The notes under the pieces: generated by a model
Databases searched by the model: none
What the model saw: only the letters and a program-made list of their open reading frames with translations
What the model was told of the DNA's origin: nothing
Program-made: the position numbers and the translations under genes
From: Erwinia sp. S63
GTDB lineage: Bacteria > Pseudomonadota > Gammaproteobacteria > Enterobacterales > Enterobacteriaceae
Assembly (NCBI RefSeq): GCF_016625195.1
Contig: NZ_JACVUP010000005.1
Span: forward strand, 248,001-312,000
DNA: 64,000 nucleotides
Reading direction: 5' to 3'
Part shown: one piece after another, positions 47,247-56,680 of the stretch
Layout of the letters: each line of letters opens with the position of its first letter
Numbering within the stretch: position 1 is the first letter of the stretch

Positions 47247-47978
47247 TTAAAGACGGACGGTGGAGATAAACTGTTTAAGCTCGGCAGTCTGCGGGTTGGC
47301 AAACAGCGTTTTGCTGTCGCCCTGCTCCCAGACGCGTCCCTGATGCATAAACACCACGCGGTCGCCCACATCACGGGCGAAGTTCATTTCATGGGTGACG
47401 AGGATCAAGGTCATTCCCTCGGCAGCCAGCTGTTCCAGTACCTTCAGCACTTCGCCCACCAGCTCTGGATCGAGCGCCGAGGTGATCTCATCACAGAGTA
47501 AAACTTTGGGCTGCATCGCCAGCGCACGGGCAATCGCCACGCGCTGCTGCTGACCACCGGATAAATTGGCCGGGTAGTAGTTGATGCGCTCGCCGAGGCC
47601 GACTTTCTCCAGCATCTGCGTGGCCAGTTCGCGACATTCGGCTTCGCTTTTCTTCAGCACCCGGCGCGGCGCCAGCATGACGTTTTCCAGCGCGGTCATG
47701 TGCGGGAACAGGTTGAAGTTCTGGAACACCATGCCCACCGAGCGGCTGATTTCACGCGCCTGAGATTCGCGGTCGGTGATCGTCATCCCACCGAGTTTGA
47801 TGCTGCCTTCCTGATAGCCTTCCAGCCCGTTCATGCAGCGCAGCAAAGTACTTTTGCCCGAGCCACTGCGGCCGATGATCGAGATCACCTCGCCGTTGTC
47901 GATATCCAGATCGACACCTTTCAGAACGTGGTTGTCGCCGTAGTACTTCTGGACCTGATTAATGGTGATGAGCGGCAT
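47247..47978 (-). CDS. Polar amino-acid-type ABC transporter ATPase in the ureide operon
   Basis: A 243-residue GlnQ/HisP-type ATPase: Walker A GRSGSGKST, signature LSGGQQQRVAIARAL, Walker B LLCDEITSALDPE. It pairs with the two permeases and the binding protein upstream and is followed by hpxJ after 20 bases. The likely substrate is a ureide or an intermediate such as allantoate, inferred from context only. Confidence 0.92.
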   Translation of the reverse strand: MPLITINQVQKYYGDNHVLKGVDLDIDNGEVISIIGRSGSGKSTLLRCMNGLEGYQEGSIKLGGMTITDRESQAREISRSVGMVFQNFNLFPHMTALENVMLAPRRVLKKSEAECRELATQMLEKVGLGERINYYPANLSGGQQQRVAIARALAMQPKVLLCDEITSALDPELVGEVLKVLEQLAAEGMTLILVTHEMNFARDVGDRVVFMHQGRVWEQGDSKTLFANPQTAELKQFISTVRL

Positions 47979-48615
47979 TGAATTTTTTCTCCAGGTACTG
48001 GCTGTAACGCGACAGCGGATAACACATCAGGAAGTAACCCAGCGCCACCAGGCCAAATACCTTGAAAGGCTGATAAGTCACGTTATTCAAAATGGTGCCG
48101 GCTTTGGTCAGTTCGACAAAACCGATAATCGAGGCCAGCGCGGTGCCTTTGATCACCTGCACGGCAAAGCCCACGGTTGGCGCGATGGCGATGCGAATCG
48201 CCTGCGGTGCCACCACGCGAAACAGCGTTTGACCGAAAGTCAGACCGAGACAGCGCGATGCTTCCCACTGGCCTTTCGGCAACGCACGAATGCTGCCGTG
48301 CCAGATATCCACCAAAAACGCACTGGTGTAGAAGGTTAATGCCAGCGAAGCAGCAGTCCAGGGCGCGACATCGATGCCAAACAGTCCAACGCCAAAGAAG
48401 GCAAGGAACAGCTGCATTAATAGCGGCGTGCCCTGAAACAGTTCGGTGTAACAGCGAATCAGGCGCGTCAGCCATGGGCGTTTCAGCAGACGCAAAAACA
48501 GCAGTGGCAAGGTCACCAGCGTGCCACCAAAGAAGGCCACCAGCGACAGCAAAATCGTCCAACGCGCCGCCAGCAGCAGGTTGCGCAGGATGTCCCAGTC
48601 AGTAAACGATGTCAT
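47959..48615 (-). CDS. Amino-acid-type ABC permease (second)
   Basis: A 218-residue HisMQ-type permease with five hydrophobic segments and the coupling-loop motif EASRCLGLTFGQTLFRVVAPQ, cited in part as EASRCLGLTFGQ. Its ATG overlaps the preceding permease stop (ATGA), and its 3' end overlaps the ATPase gene by 20 bases. Confidence 0.9.
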   Translation of the reverse strand: MTSFTDWDILRNLLLAARWTILLSLVAFFGGTLVTLPLLFLRLLKRPWLTRLIRCYTELFQGTPLLMQLFLAFFGVGLFGIDVAPWTAASLALTFYTSAFLVDIWHGSIRALPKGQWEASRCLGLTFGQTLFRVVAPQAIRIAIAPTVGFAVQVIKGTALASIIGFVELTKAGTILNNVTYQPFKVFGLVALGYFLMCYPLSRYSQYLEKKFNAAHHH

Positions 48616-49280
48616 GCGGGCTGCGCTCCAAACCATTTACGCCCCAGCGCCAGCAGCAGCTGTCGCATGGCAATCGACAACGCAAGATAGATCAGCGTGG
48701 TCACGAAATAGACTTCAAAACTTAAAAAGGTGCGTGACTGAATCAGGTTGGCGGCGAAGGTCAGCTCTTCGTACGACACCTGCGACACCACCGACGAACC
48801 GAGCATCACGATAATGCACTGGCTCACCAGCGCCGGATAAATGCGCTGCAGTGACGGCGGCAACACCACCCGGATAAAGGTCTGTGTGCGGGTTAAACCC
48901 AGTACCCGCCCTGCTTCCCACTGCCCTTTCGGCGTGACCTGAATCCCGGCACGAATAATTTCGGTACTGTAAGCGCCGAGGTTAATCAACATTGCCAGCA
49001 GCGCTGCTTCGCCCGCCGTCAGTTTCAGACCAAGATTGGGCAAACCAAAGACGATAAAAAACAGCTGCACCACAAATGGCGTATTACGGATCAGCTCGAC
49101 ATAAACGCCCCAGATGCGACTCGCCCAGCTCGGTTTGCCACTGCGCAATGCCGCGCCGAGAATCCCCAGGCTTACCCCGCCGACGGTGGCCAGCACCGTT
49201 ATCTGAATCGTGACCCACAGCCCTGCCAGTAACTCTGGCCAGTGCGGCCAGAGATCTGCAAAATTGAGTTGCCCAATCAT
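48612..49280 (-). CDS. Amino-acid-type ABC permease (first)
   Basis: A 222-residue HisMQ-type permease. IRNTPFVVQLFFIVFGLP and EAGRVLGLTRTQTF are family markers. It forms a heterodimeric channel with the next permease. It begins four bases after the binding-protein stop. Confidence 0.9.
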   Translation of the reverse strand: MIGQLNFADLWPHWPELLAGLWVTIQITVLATVGGVSLGILGAALRSGKPSWASRIWGVYVELIRNTPFVVQLFFIVFGLPNLGLKLTAGEAALLAMLINLGAYSTEIIRAGIQVTPKGQWEAGRVLGLTRTQTFIRVVLPPSLQRIYPALVSQCIIVMLGSSVVSQVSYEELTFAANLIQSRTFLSFEVYFVTTLIYLALSIAMRQLLLALGRKWFGAQPA

Positions 49281-49284
49281 TGCG

Positions 49285-50070
49285 TTATGCGCCGAGGTTG
49301 GCTGGCAGTGGGGCTTTCAGCCACTCTTCTGACAGTTTGTTCAGCGTGCCGTCTTTAATGCCCTGCTCAATCAACGCATTCACTTTATCTTTCAGCGCTG
49401 GCTCATCTTTCTTCAGACCGATAAAGCACGGTGAATCTTTCAGCATGAACTGCGGTACTGGCGCTTTTTCTGCGTTCTGACGCGCAATCGCCGCGACCAC
49501 GAGGTTACCCGTCGCCACATACTGCACCTGACCTGACAGGTAAGCTGACAGCGTGGTGTTGTTATCTTCATAACGTTTCACCTGTGCATCTTTTGGCGCC
49601 ACATCGCTCAGCACCATGTCTTCTACCGCACCACGTGTCACACCAATTGATTTACCGCTTAAGGCCGCCGCATCTTTTAGTGGCTCACCTTTCGGGCCAA
49701 ACACCCCAAGGAAGAACGGCGCGTATGCACGGCTGAAATCGATCACTTTCTCGCGCTCGGCATTTTTGCCCATGCTGGAGATCACCAGATCCACTTTGTC
49801 GGTTTGCAGATAAGGCACGCGGTTGGCACTGGAAACCGGCACCAGCTGCAACTTCAGTTTCATCTGTTTCGCGAGGTACTTCGCCATGTCGATGTCATAG
49901 CCTTGTGGCTGTAAATCAGTCCCTACCGAACCAAACGGCGGGAAGTCCTGCGGTACCGCAACACGGATGACGCCACGTTTCTGCATGTCCTGCAGCTGAT
50001 CGGCCATCGCACTGCCGACCTGAGCCATCAACAATGCTGCGCCTGCGACTGCCAGTAAAACTTTTTTCAT
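49285..50070 (-). CDS. Periplasmic binding protein of the ureide-operon ABC transporter
   Basis: A 261-residue family 3 solute-binding protein. The signal peptide MKKVLLAVAGAALLMAQVGSAMA supports the ATG at 50070 over the longer frame (motif cited in part: LLAVAGAALLMAQVGSAMA). VAVPQDFPPFGSVGTDLQPQG and the ligand-loop DLVISSMGKNAEREKVIDFS are typical. First gene of the eight-gene leftward operon. Ligand specificity is unproved. Confidence 0.9.
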   Translation of the reverse strand: MKKVLLAVAGAALLMAQVGSAMADQLQDMQKRGVIRVAVPQDFPPFGSVGTDLQPQGYDIDMAKYLAKQMKLKLQLVPVSSANRVPYLQTDKVDLVISSMGKNAEREKVIDFSRAYAPFFLGVFGPKGEPLKDAAALSGKSIGVTRGAVEDMVLSDVAPKDAQVKRYEDNNTTLSAYLSGQVQYVATGNLVVAAIARQNAEKAPVPQFMLKDSPCFIGLKKDEPALKDKVNALIEQGIKDGTLNKLSEEWLKAPLPANLGA

Positions 50071-50264
50071 TATGCACCCCGGTGAGTTTATCGTGAAACA
50101 AAAGATTCTTGATAAAACGATTTGCAACTAATGTGCCAACCGCAGTGTGTGAGGAGCAAAGGGAATAAAAACGAATAAACACGGAGTTTAAGGCGATAAA
50201 AACGGGCATTACGCCCGTATTAACACCCGATCAAAAAAGGTGCAAAGCACCAAAGTGGTGCCCA

Positions 50265-51104
50265 CTATCGGTGTTCCAGTTCATCCAGGTGCTGATAAAG
50301 ATCGGCAATTTGATGAATACGCTGGCGTCCTTGCGACAGCATCTCATGCAACAGTGCATTCGCCAGCAGGTTGATCAGACTCATCGCCGAGGCATAGCTA
50401 TCAAAGGCGGAAACACTGTCGAGCGGCGCGCACAGCTGCCATTGTGCCAGCGTGATAATGCCCTGCGCCTGCGGCTCGCACAGCGTCAGCACCGGAATAT
50501 TGCTCTGCTGCAGTTGCTGCATCAGCGGGCGGATAATGCGTGGGCGGCGGCGGAAGGCCATCACCACCACAATATCTTCGGGTGTGATATCCACCAGCTC
50601 CTCACCCAACGTCTGGCCGGGCTGCGGCAACACATGCACCTGCGGGCGCGCCTGCATCAGCTGCTGGCGGAGGTGCAATGCCACCGGATAGGCATTGCGC
50701 ATGCCGATAATAAATACGCGCTTGGCGGTACCCAGCGCCTGAATCACTTCACCAAACTGTTGCGGGTCGATGCTATTGACCCACTGTGTAAGGTTAGCCA
50801 TCTCCTGCTTATAGTGACGTGACAACAGAGTATTGCCCTGTACCGCATCACGGTTGTCGGTTAACGGCATGCCACTCTGACGCAGCACACGCAACTCGTC
50901 CCGCATGTCCTTGTATTTCTCATAGCCCAGACGTTTAAACAGGCGGCTGACTGTCGCCTTTGATACCCCGCTCAGCCGCGCCAGCTCTGCACTGTTGTAA
51001 CTGATCAGATCATCAAAATGGTCAAACACAAAGTCGGCAATGCGCTGCTCCTGCGGCGACAGTTGCGGATAGTGACTGCGAAGGCGTTCATCAAGCTGTT
51101 TCAT
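50265..51104 (-). CDS. hpxU: RpiR-family regulator HpxU
   Basis: A 279-residue regulator: N-terminal helix-turn-helix (about 15-75, AELARLSGVSKATVSRLFKRLG) and a C-terminal SIS domain (about 115-260) that usually binds phosphosugars. ATG at 51104 has AGGA six bases upstream. It is divergent from hpxW, which fits Klebsiella hpxU next to the oxamate genes. The inducer is unknown. Confidence 0.85.
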   Translation of the reverse strand: MKQLDERLRSHYPQLSPQEQRIADFVFDHFDDLISYNSAELARLSGVSKATVSRLFKRLGYEKYKDMRDELRVLRQSGMPLTDNRDAVQGNTLLSRHYKQEMANLTQWVNSIDPQQFGEVIQALGTAKRVFIIGMRNAYPVALHLRQQLMQARPQVHVLPQPGQTLGEELVDITPEDIVVVMAFRRRPRIIRPLMQQLQQSNIPVLTLCEPQAQGIITLAQWQLCAPLDSVSAFDSYASAMSLINLLANALLHEMLSQGRQRIHQIADLYQHLDELEHR

Positions 51105-51283
51105 CATCGGTCCTGTAACTTTCGTTTCATCACAAGCTAGCACAAATCGATCCACATTGATGCCCAACCCAAAACTGGAACAGCTCTTGCTTAGATCACC
51201 TCACGGATTTGTAGGGTCACTTTTTATGACCAACACCAACCCCATTCACACCCTACAAAAGAATCAACAATGAAGAGTTCACT

Positions 51284-52870
51284 ATGATACAGAGCAACAT
51301 GGCCCCGCTCGGCATGGCCGTCACCCCTCACCATCTTGCCAGTGAAAGTGCACTGGCGGTTTTACGCGAAGGCGGTAACGCGATCGAAGCGATGGTGGCT
51401 GCCGCTGCCACTATCGCGGTTGTCTATCCGCACATGAACGGCTTGGGTGGCGATGGCTTTTGGCTGGTGGTACCACCGAATGGCGATCCTGTTGCTATCG
51501 ATGCCAGTGGTGCAGCAGGCTCACTGGCACACCTCGACTTCTATCACGGCGAAAGTCACATTCCGCATCGCGGACCTAAAGCCGCGTTAACCGTGGCGGG
51601 TACGGTGAGTGGCTGGCAGGAAGCGTTAACGCTGGCTGAAGAGCTGGGTTCTGCGCCATTGCCGTTAGCCCGTTTACTGCGTGATGCGATTCGCTATGCC
51701 GCCGATGGCATTCCGGTTACTGCATCGCAAGCAGCGGCCACCGCCGCAAAGCAACATGAATTGCTCGATCAGCCCGGCTTCGCGGCGACCTTCTTACCTG
51801 ATGGCACCGTACCTGCCGCCGGTAGCCGTTTTACCCAGCCCGCGCTCGCCAATACGCTCAGCGTACTGAGTGAACAGGGTCTGGAGAGTTTCTATCGCGG
51901 CGAATTTGCACATCATTTAGCACGTGAGATGACCGCGCTGGGGATGCCAATCACCCTGGAAGATTTGCAAAAACAGCACGCGCGCCGCTGTACGCCGCTG
52001 CATCTGGCACACAGCGAAGGCGATATCTGGAATATGACGCCGCCGACACAAGGTTTGGTGTCGCTGGCCATTCTCGGTATTACCGATCGCCTGAACATGG
52101 CGGAGGCCGATGAGGCGAAAACCGTACACCGCATCGTTGAAGCCACCAAAAAAGCCTTTGCCTTGCGCGACAAACACATCACCGACCCGCGTCAGATCGA
52201 CTTCAATGTACAAGATCTGCTGGATGCCGATCACCTTGCCACACTGGCGGCACAAGTTGATGACCAACAAGCCGCGCCGTGGGGAACCGGGCGAGGCCCT
52301 GGCGATACCGTATGGATGGGGGTGATGGACAGCAGCGGGCTGGCCGTTTCCTTTATCCAGAGCATTTATCACGAATTTGGTAGCGGCGTAGTACTGCCGG
52401 GTACTGGGATTACCTGGCAAAACCGCGGCGCTGCGTTCAGCTTACAACCGGATCACCTGCTGGCGCTGGAGCCGGGTAAACAACCGTTCCATACCCTCAA
52501 TCCTGCCGCGGCGCGCCTGAAAGATGGTCGCACCATGGTGTATGGCTCAATGGGCGGCGATGGTCAGCCACAAACGCAGGCGGCGATTTTTACCCGCCAC
52601 GTGATTCAGGGTCAGCCGCTGCAACAAGCCGTCAGTGCGCCGCGTTGGCTGCTGGGACGCACCTGGGGACAATCCTCCGATTCACTCAAGCTGGAAGCAC
52701 GCATGTCTCCAGAAACAGTGCAACAGCTGCGCGAACTCGGCCATGACGTTGAGCTGTTACCTGATTTCAGTGAAGTGGTCGGCCACGCCGGCGCCATCGT
52801 CAGACACAACAACGGCATGCTGGAAGGTGCCTTCGATCCACGCAGCAACGGCAGCGCTGCCGGCTTCTAA
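51284..52870 (+). CDS. hpxW: Oxamate amidohydrolase HpxW (gamma-glutamyltranspeptidase family)
   Basis: A 528-residue Ntn-hydrolase proenzyme without a signal peptide, unlike periplasmic Ggt. Self-cleavage is expected before the nucleophile threonine in GRGPGDTVWMGVMDSSG (about residue 345). In Klebsiella, HpxW with HpxXYZ hydrolyses oxamate to oxalate and ammonia. It begins the rightward hpxWXYZ operon. Confidence 0.88.
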   Translation: MIQSNMAPLGMAVTPHHLASESALAVLREGGNAIEAMVAAAATIAVVYPHMNGLGGDGFWLVVPPNGDPVAIDASGAAGSLAHLDFYHGESHIPHRGPKAALTVAGTVSGWQEALTLAEELGSAPLPLARLLRDAIRYAADGIPVTASQAAATAAKQHELLDQPGFAATFLPDGTVPAAGSRFTQPALANTLSVLSEQGLESFYRGEFAHHLAREMTALGMPITLEDLQKQHARRCTPLHLAHSEGDIWNMTPPTQGLVSLAILGITDRLNMAEADEAKTVHRIVEATKKAFALRDKHITDPRQIDFNVQDLLDADHLATLAAQVDDQQAAPWGTGRGPGDTVWMGVMDSSGLAVSFIQSIYHEFGSGVVLPGTGITWQNRGAAFSLQPDHLLALEPGKQPFHTLNPAAARLKDGRTMVYGSMGGDGQPQTQAAIFTRHVIQGQPLQQAVSAPRWLLGRTWGQSSDSLKLEARMSPETVQQLRELGHDVELLPDFSEVVGHAGAIVRHNNGMLEGAFDPRSNGSAAGF

Positions 52871-52881
52871 AGGAAATCATC

Positions 52882-53067
52882 ATGTATTCACAACCGGACT
52901 GGGCAGCCTATATCGCTCAAATGGAACAGATTCTGGCACTGGAACTGGACGAAGCCCGTCGCGCTGAATTGTTGGTGCAGTTCAATCGCATCGCCGCCAT
53001 GGCTGAACCGCTCATGGCTTTTCCACTGGATGATCGGCTGGAAGTGGCAGGAGTGTTCCATCCATGA
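52882..53067 (+). CDS. hpxX: HpxX, small GatC-like/DUF4089 partner
   Basis: A 61-residue protein (MYSQPDWAAYIAQMEQIL) of the small DUF4089 family that is always found next to AtzE-type amidases. AGGAAA precedes its ATG and its stop overlaps the hpxY start. It probably acts as a GatC-like subunit of HpxY. Confidence 0.85.
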   Translation: MYSQPDWAAYIAQMEQILALELDEARRAELLVQFNRIAAMAEPLMAFPLDDRLEVAGVFHP

Positions 53068-54461
53068 AACTGGCATCGCTATCCATCAAGGCGCTCAACC
53101 ATGCGCTGAATCAAGGCGATATCAGCGCCCGTGAAGTGGCGCAACAGACGTTGAATGCCATTGAACAGCACAATCCTGCGCTCAATGCATGGACAGAAGT
53201 CACCAGTCAGCGCATGTTACGCGAAGCGGATCAGGTAGATTTGCAACGCCAGCGCGGTGAAGTATTACCTTTGCTGGCGGGTATCCCTTATGCGGTTAAA
53301 AACCTGTTTGATGTCGCCGGGCACAGCACCCTTGCCGGTGCCAGCTTGTTCAGTGAACGGGCAGCGGCCCGCGAAGATGCGTGGGCGGTGAGTCAATTGC
53401 GTCATTCCGGCGCACTGCTCTCCGGCATGCTGAATATGGATGCTTATGCTTACGGCTTTACCACCGAAAACACCCATTACGGCGCGACCCATAATCCGCG
53501 TGATTTGACCCGCGTAGCCGGTGGCTCTTCGGGCGGTTCGGCAGCGGCCGTCGCTGCTGGACTGGTGCACTTCTCACTGGGCACCGATACCAATGGTTCG
53601 ATCCGCGTGCCAGCTTCGTTATGCGGTATCTATGGACTGAAACCCACCTTTGGCCGTTTGTCGCGCAGTGGCAGCCATCCGTTTGTCGCCAGCCTCGATC
53701 ATATCGGTCCGTTTGCCCGCTCGGTGGAAGATTTGAGCCTGGTGTATGATGCGCTGCAAGGCCGTGATAGCGGTGATGCTTTCCAGTCTATTCAGGCTGT
53801 AGAGCCCGCCAGTGAGCGATTAACCAAAGGTACAGAAGGCATTCGTAGTGCGGTGCTGGGCGGTTTCTTCTCGACCTGGTGCAGCGAGGAAGCGCGCGCC
53901 GCCGTGCAGGTGGTGGCACAAGCGCTGGATGCCAGCGAAGAAGTCACCTTAGCCAACGCGGAAATTGCCCGCTCAGCAGCGTTTATCCTGACTGCTGCTG
54001 AAGGCGGCAATCACTATCTGCCTGCTTTGCGCAATATGCCCGCGCACTTCGAACCGAATTCTCGCGAACGCCTGCTGGCCGGTGCCATGCTGCCTTCCGC
54101 GTGGTATGTGCAGGCACAGCGTTTCCGCCGCCATTTCCAACAGCAGGTGTTACCGCTGTTTGAACAATTCGATGTGCTGATTGCACCGGCGACCCCGTGT
54201 ACCGCCACCACCATCGGGCAAGAGACGATGCATATTAACGGTCAGGATTTGCCGACGCGCGCCAGTATGGGCATGCTGACGCAGCCGATTTCCTTCCTCG
54301 GCTTACCGGTGTGTACCGTGCCTTTGCAAACCGCCAGCGGATTACCGATTGGCTTGCAGTTGATCGCCGCACCGTTTAAAGAACATCTGGCACTGCGCGC
54401 CGCCTGGGCTTTACAGCAGCAAGGGCTGACCCTGCCTCAAACCACCCTGATGGATGCATAA
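53064..54461 (+). CDS. hpxY: AtzE-type amidase HpxY
   Basis: A 465-residue amidase-signature enzyme with the Ser-cisSer-Lys triad: lysine in IPYAVKNLFDV, serines in VAGGSSGGSAAAVAAG. It overlaps hpxX by four bases. Its substrate in ureide metabolism is not settled; the gene cluster implies an amide of oxalate or oxalurate. Confidence 0.88.
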   Translation: MKLASLSIKALNHALNQGDISAREVAQQTLNAIEQHNPALNAWTEVTSQRMLREADQVDLQRQRGEVLPLLAGIPYAVKNLFDVAGHSTLAGASLFSERAAAREDAWAVSQLRHSGALLSGMLNMDAYAYGFTTENTHYGATHNPRDLTRVAGGSSGGSAAAVAAGLVHFSLGTDTNGSIRVPASLCGIYGLKPTFGRLSRSGSHPFVASLDHIGPFARSVEDLSLVYDALQGRDSGDAFQSIQAVEPASERLTKGTEGIRSAVLGGFFSTWCSEEARAAVQVVAQALDASEEVTLANAEIARSAAFILTAAEGGNHYLPALRNMPAHFEPNSRERLLAGAMLPSAWYVQAQRFRRHFQQQVLPLFEQFDVLIAPATPCTATTIGQETMHINGQDLPTRASMGMLTQPISFLGLPVCTVPLQTASGLPIGLQLIAAPFKEHLALRAAWALQQQGLTLPQTTLMDA

Positions 54462-54463
54462 CC

Positions 54464-54847
54464 ATGACACCTGAACATATTGATCGTCCCGCTGTGCTGG
54501 CTGAGGTTACCGCTGCGTTTTACCGCTATGAAGAAGCGCTGGTAAGCAACAATGTTGATGTGCTGGATGAACTGTTCTGGCACGACGATCGTACCGTGCG
54601 TTTGGGCGCGGGTGAAAATCTGTATGGGATTGACGAGATCCGTGCGTTTCGCGCAGCACGTCCATCGAAAGGGTTGGATCGCACCCTGCGTAATACGGTG
54701 ATCACCACCTTTGGTGATGACTACGCGGTATGCAGTACCGAGTTTACGCGTGAAGGCGTGGAGAAAATCGGTCGCCAGCAGCAGACATGGGTGCGCATGC
54801 CTTATGGGTGGCGCATTGTCGCGGCGCAGGTCAGCTTGATGAGCTAA
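54464..54847 (+). CDS. hpxZ: HpxZ, SnoaL/NTF2-like protein
   Basis: A 127-residue NTF2-like fold protein (DUF3225 family) recognisable from LAEVTAAFYRYEEALVSNNV and FWHDDRTVRLGAGENLYG. It follows hpxY by two bases and completes hpxWXYZ. Such proteins accompany AtzE-type amidases; its exact role is unknown. Confidence 0.88.
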   Translation: MTPEHIDRPAVLAEVTAAFYRYEEALVSNNVDVLDELFWHDDRTVRLGAGENLYGIDEIRAFRAARPSKGLDRTLRNTVITTFGDDYAVCSTEFTREGVEKIGRQQQTWVRMPYGWRIVAAQVSLMS

Positions 54848-54894
54848 CAGTGTCAATCAGCGCTTGCAGGATGTTCCCTGCCTTGTGCTGCGCC

Positions 54895-54925
54895 GACCGG
54901 TACGACAGTCAATATCGTACCGGTC
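54895..54925. terminator. Hairpin between the convergent hpxZ and hpxB genes
   Basis: Perfect 11-base-pair stem GACCGGTACGA / TCGTACCGGTC with a nine-base loop. There is no T-tract on either side, so terminator function is likely only by position. Confidence 0.5.
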
Positions 54926-54954
54926 GATGCTAAGACACGCTTTAGCGCAAGTCG

Positions 54955-55914
54955 TTAAACGGCAGGCGCAGGATGTGTCTCCATCCAGTGCTCAGCAATC
55001 TGCTGGCGCGTGCAAACCCACACATTCTCATGCTGCTGGATATGGTCAAGGAAACGTTGCAAGGCGCGGAATTTGCCCGGACGGCCCAGCAGTCGACAAT
55101 GCATGCCAATCGACATCATCTTCGGCGCGGTATCGCCCTCTTCATACAACACATCAAAGGTGTCACGCAGATAGACAAAGAACTGCTCAGCGGTATTAAA
55201 GCCCTGCGGCGAGGCAAAGCGCATATCGTTACACTCCAGGGTGTAAGGAATGATCAGATGCGGTTTCACCGTGCCATCCTGACAGGTCACCTGCGTCCAG
55301 AACGGAAGATCGTCGCCGTAATAATCGCTGTCATAACTGAAGCCACCGTTCTCCACCACTAAGCGGCGGGTGTTAGGGCTGTCGCGGCCGGTGTACCAGC
55401 CGGTAGGTGCTTTACCAAACAGATCGCGCAGCACATCCACCGCCTGCTGCATATGCTGGCGTTCAGTTTTAGCATCCATCGACTGATAATGGATCCAGCG
55501 CCAGCCGTGGCTGACCACGTCATAATCCGCGGCTTTGATCGCTTCCACAATCTCCGGATGACGCGCCAGCGCCATCGCCACGCCAAACACCGTCAGCGGC
55601 AACCCGCGCTTCTGGAATTCGTTGTGAATGCGCCAGAAACCGGCGCGCGAACCATACTCGTACAGGGAATCCATCGACATATGGCGATCGGCATAACTGG
55701 CGGCGCCAATGATATCGGACAGGAATTGTTCAGAGCCCGCATCGCCGTGCAGCACGTTGTTTTCTGCGCCTTCCTCGTAATTAAGGACAAACTGCACCGC
55801 CACTTTGGCGTTGCCCGGCCACTGCGCGTGCGGCGGATGGTTCGCATAGCCAATCAGATCACGCGGATAGTTTTTGTTGAAGCTGTACTCTTTCTTTTCA
55901 GATACATCACTCAT
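54955..55914 (-). CDS. hpxB: Allantoinase HpxB (PuuE, polysaccharide-deacetylase fold)
   Basis: A 319-residue allantoinase of the cofactor-independent PuuE type, not the metal-dependent AllB type. YPRDLIGYANHPPHAQWPG, NYEEGAEN and VSHGWRWIHYQ are family motifs. It opens the hydantoin ring of allantoin to allantoate. It is the last gene of hpxS-hpxA-hpxB, in the same order as hpxSAB in Klebsiella. Confidence 0.94.
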   Translation of the reverse strand: MSDVSEKKEYSFNKNYPRDLIGYANHPPHAQWPGNAKVAVQFVLNYEEGAENNVLHGDAGSEQFLSDIIGAASYADRHMSMDSLYEYGSRAGFWRIHNEFQKRGLPLTVFGVAMALARHPEIVEAIKAADYDVVSHGWRWIHYQSMDAKTERQHMQQAVDVLRDLFGKAPTGWYTGRDSPNTRRLVVENGGFSYDSDYYGDDLPFWTQVTCQDGTVKPHLIIPYTLECNDMRFASPQGFNTAEQFFVYLRDTFDVLYEEGDTAPKMMSIGMHCRLLGRPGKFRALQRFLDHIQQHENVWVCTRQQIAEHWMETHPAPAV

Positions 55915-55948
55915 TCTGTAAATTCCTTAGTCAGTCCTCAACCAGCCC

Positions 55949-56680
55949 TTAGTTTAGGTGCTGAAATGCGCCGCTGAGCGGTTTTTCAATCGGGTAATCT
56001 AAATCCCCGTGTTTGCTGGTGCCAAAGCCCAGCGCCACCAGTGATTCCACCATTTTTACCGCAGCGCTGACGCCATCAATCACCGGCAGACCCAACTCTT
56101 TCGATAACTCCTGCGCCAGTGAGGCCATGCCGCCACAGCCCAGCACTATCGCGCCGCTGCCATCTTCGCGTTTGGCCTGAATACAGCGCTGGCGCACTTT
56201 TTCCTGCGCCACGCCGCTGCCATCTTCCAGCGCCAGCACCGGGAGATCGATAGCGTGCAACGCCGCACAATGATGGGTAAAGCCATACTGCTGCAGCAGA
56301 TGGCGGGCAATCACCAGCGTGCGCGGTAGCGTGGTGACAATTGAAAAGCGCGTCGCCACCAGCGTTGCCGTATGCATCGCAGCTTCCGCAATGCCAATCA
56401 CCGGACCGCTGGCCAGTTCTCGCGCGGCCAGTAAACCCGGATCGCCGAAGCAGGCAATGATGTGGCCACTCACGCCCAGTGCTTTGCCGAGCCTGACCTG
56501 TTCCAGTACGCCGATCGCCGCAATCGCTTCATCGAAATGTCCTTCAATCGACGGCACACCCTGGCTTGGACACACTGCCAGGATCTCAGTACCCGGCGCC
56601 GCTACCGCACGTGCGGCTGCACCGATGGTTTCTGTCATCGCCTGGCTGGTATTGGGATTGATCACCTGGATCAGGCTCAT
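55949..56680 (-). CDS. hpxA: Allantoin racemase HpxA
   Basis: A 243-residue Asp/Glu/hydantoin racemase with the two catalytic cysteines in IIACFGDPG and VLGCGGMASL. It interconverts allantoin enantiomers so that either can enter HpxB. It overlaps hpxS by four bases (ATGA). Confidence 0.92.
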   Translation of the reverse strand: MSLIQVINPNTSQAMTETIGAAARAVAAPGTEILAVCPSQGVPSIEGHFDEAIAAIGVLEQVRLGKALGVSGHIIACFGDPGLLAARELASGPVIGIAEAAMHTATLVATRFSIVTTLPRTLVIARHLLQQYGFTHHCAALHAIDLPVLALEDGSGVAQEKVRQRCIQAKREDGSGAIVLGCGGMASLAQELSKELGLPVIDGVSAAVKMVESLVALGFGTSKHGDLDYPIEKPLSGAFQHLN

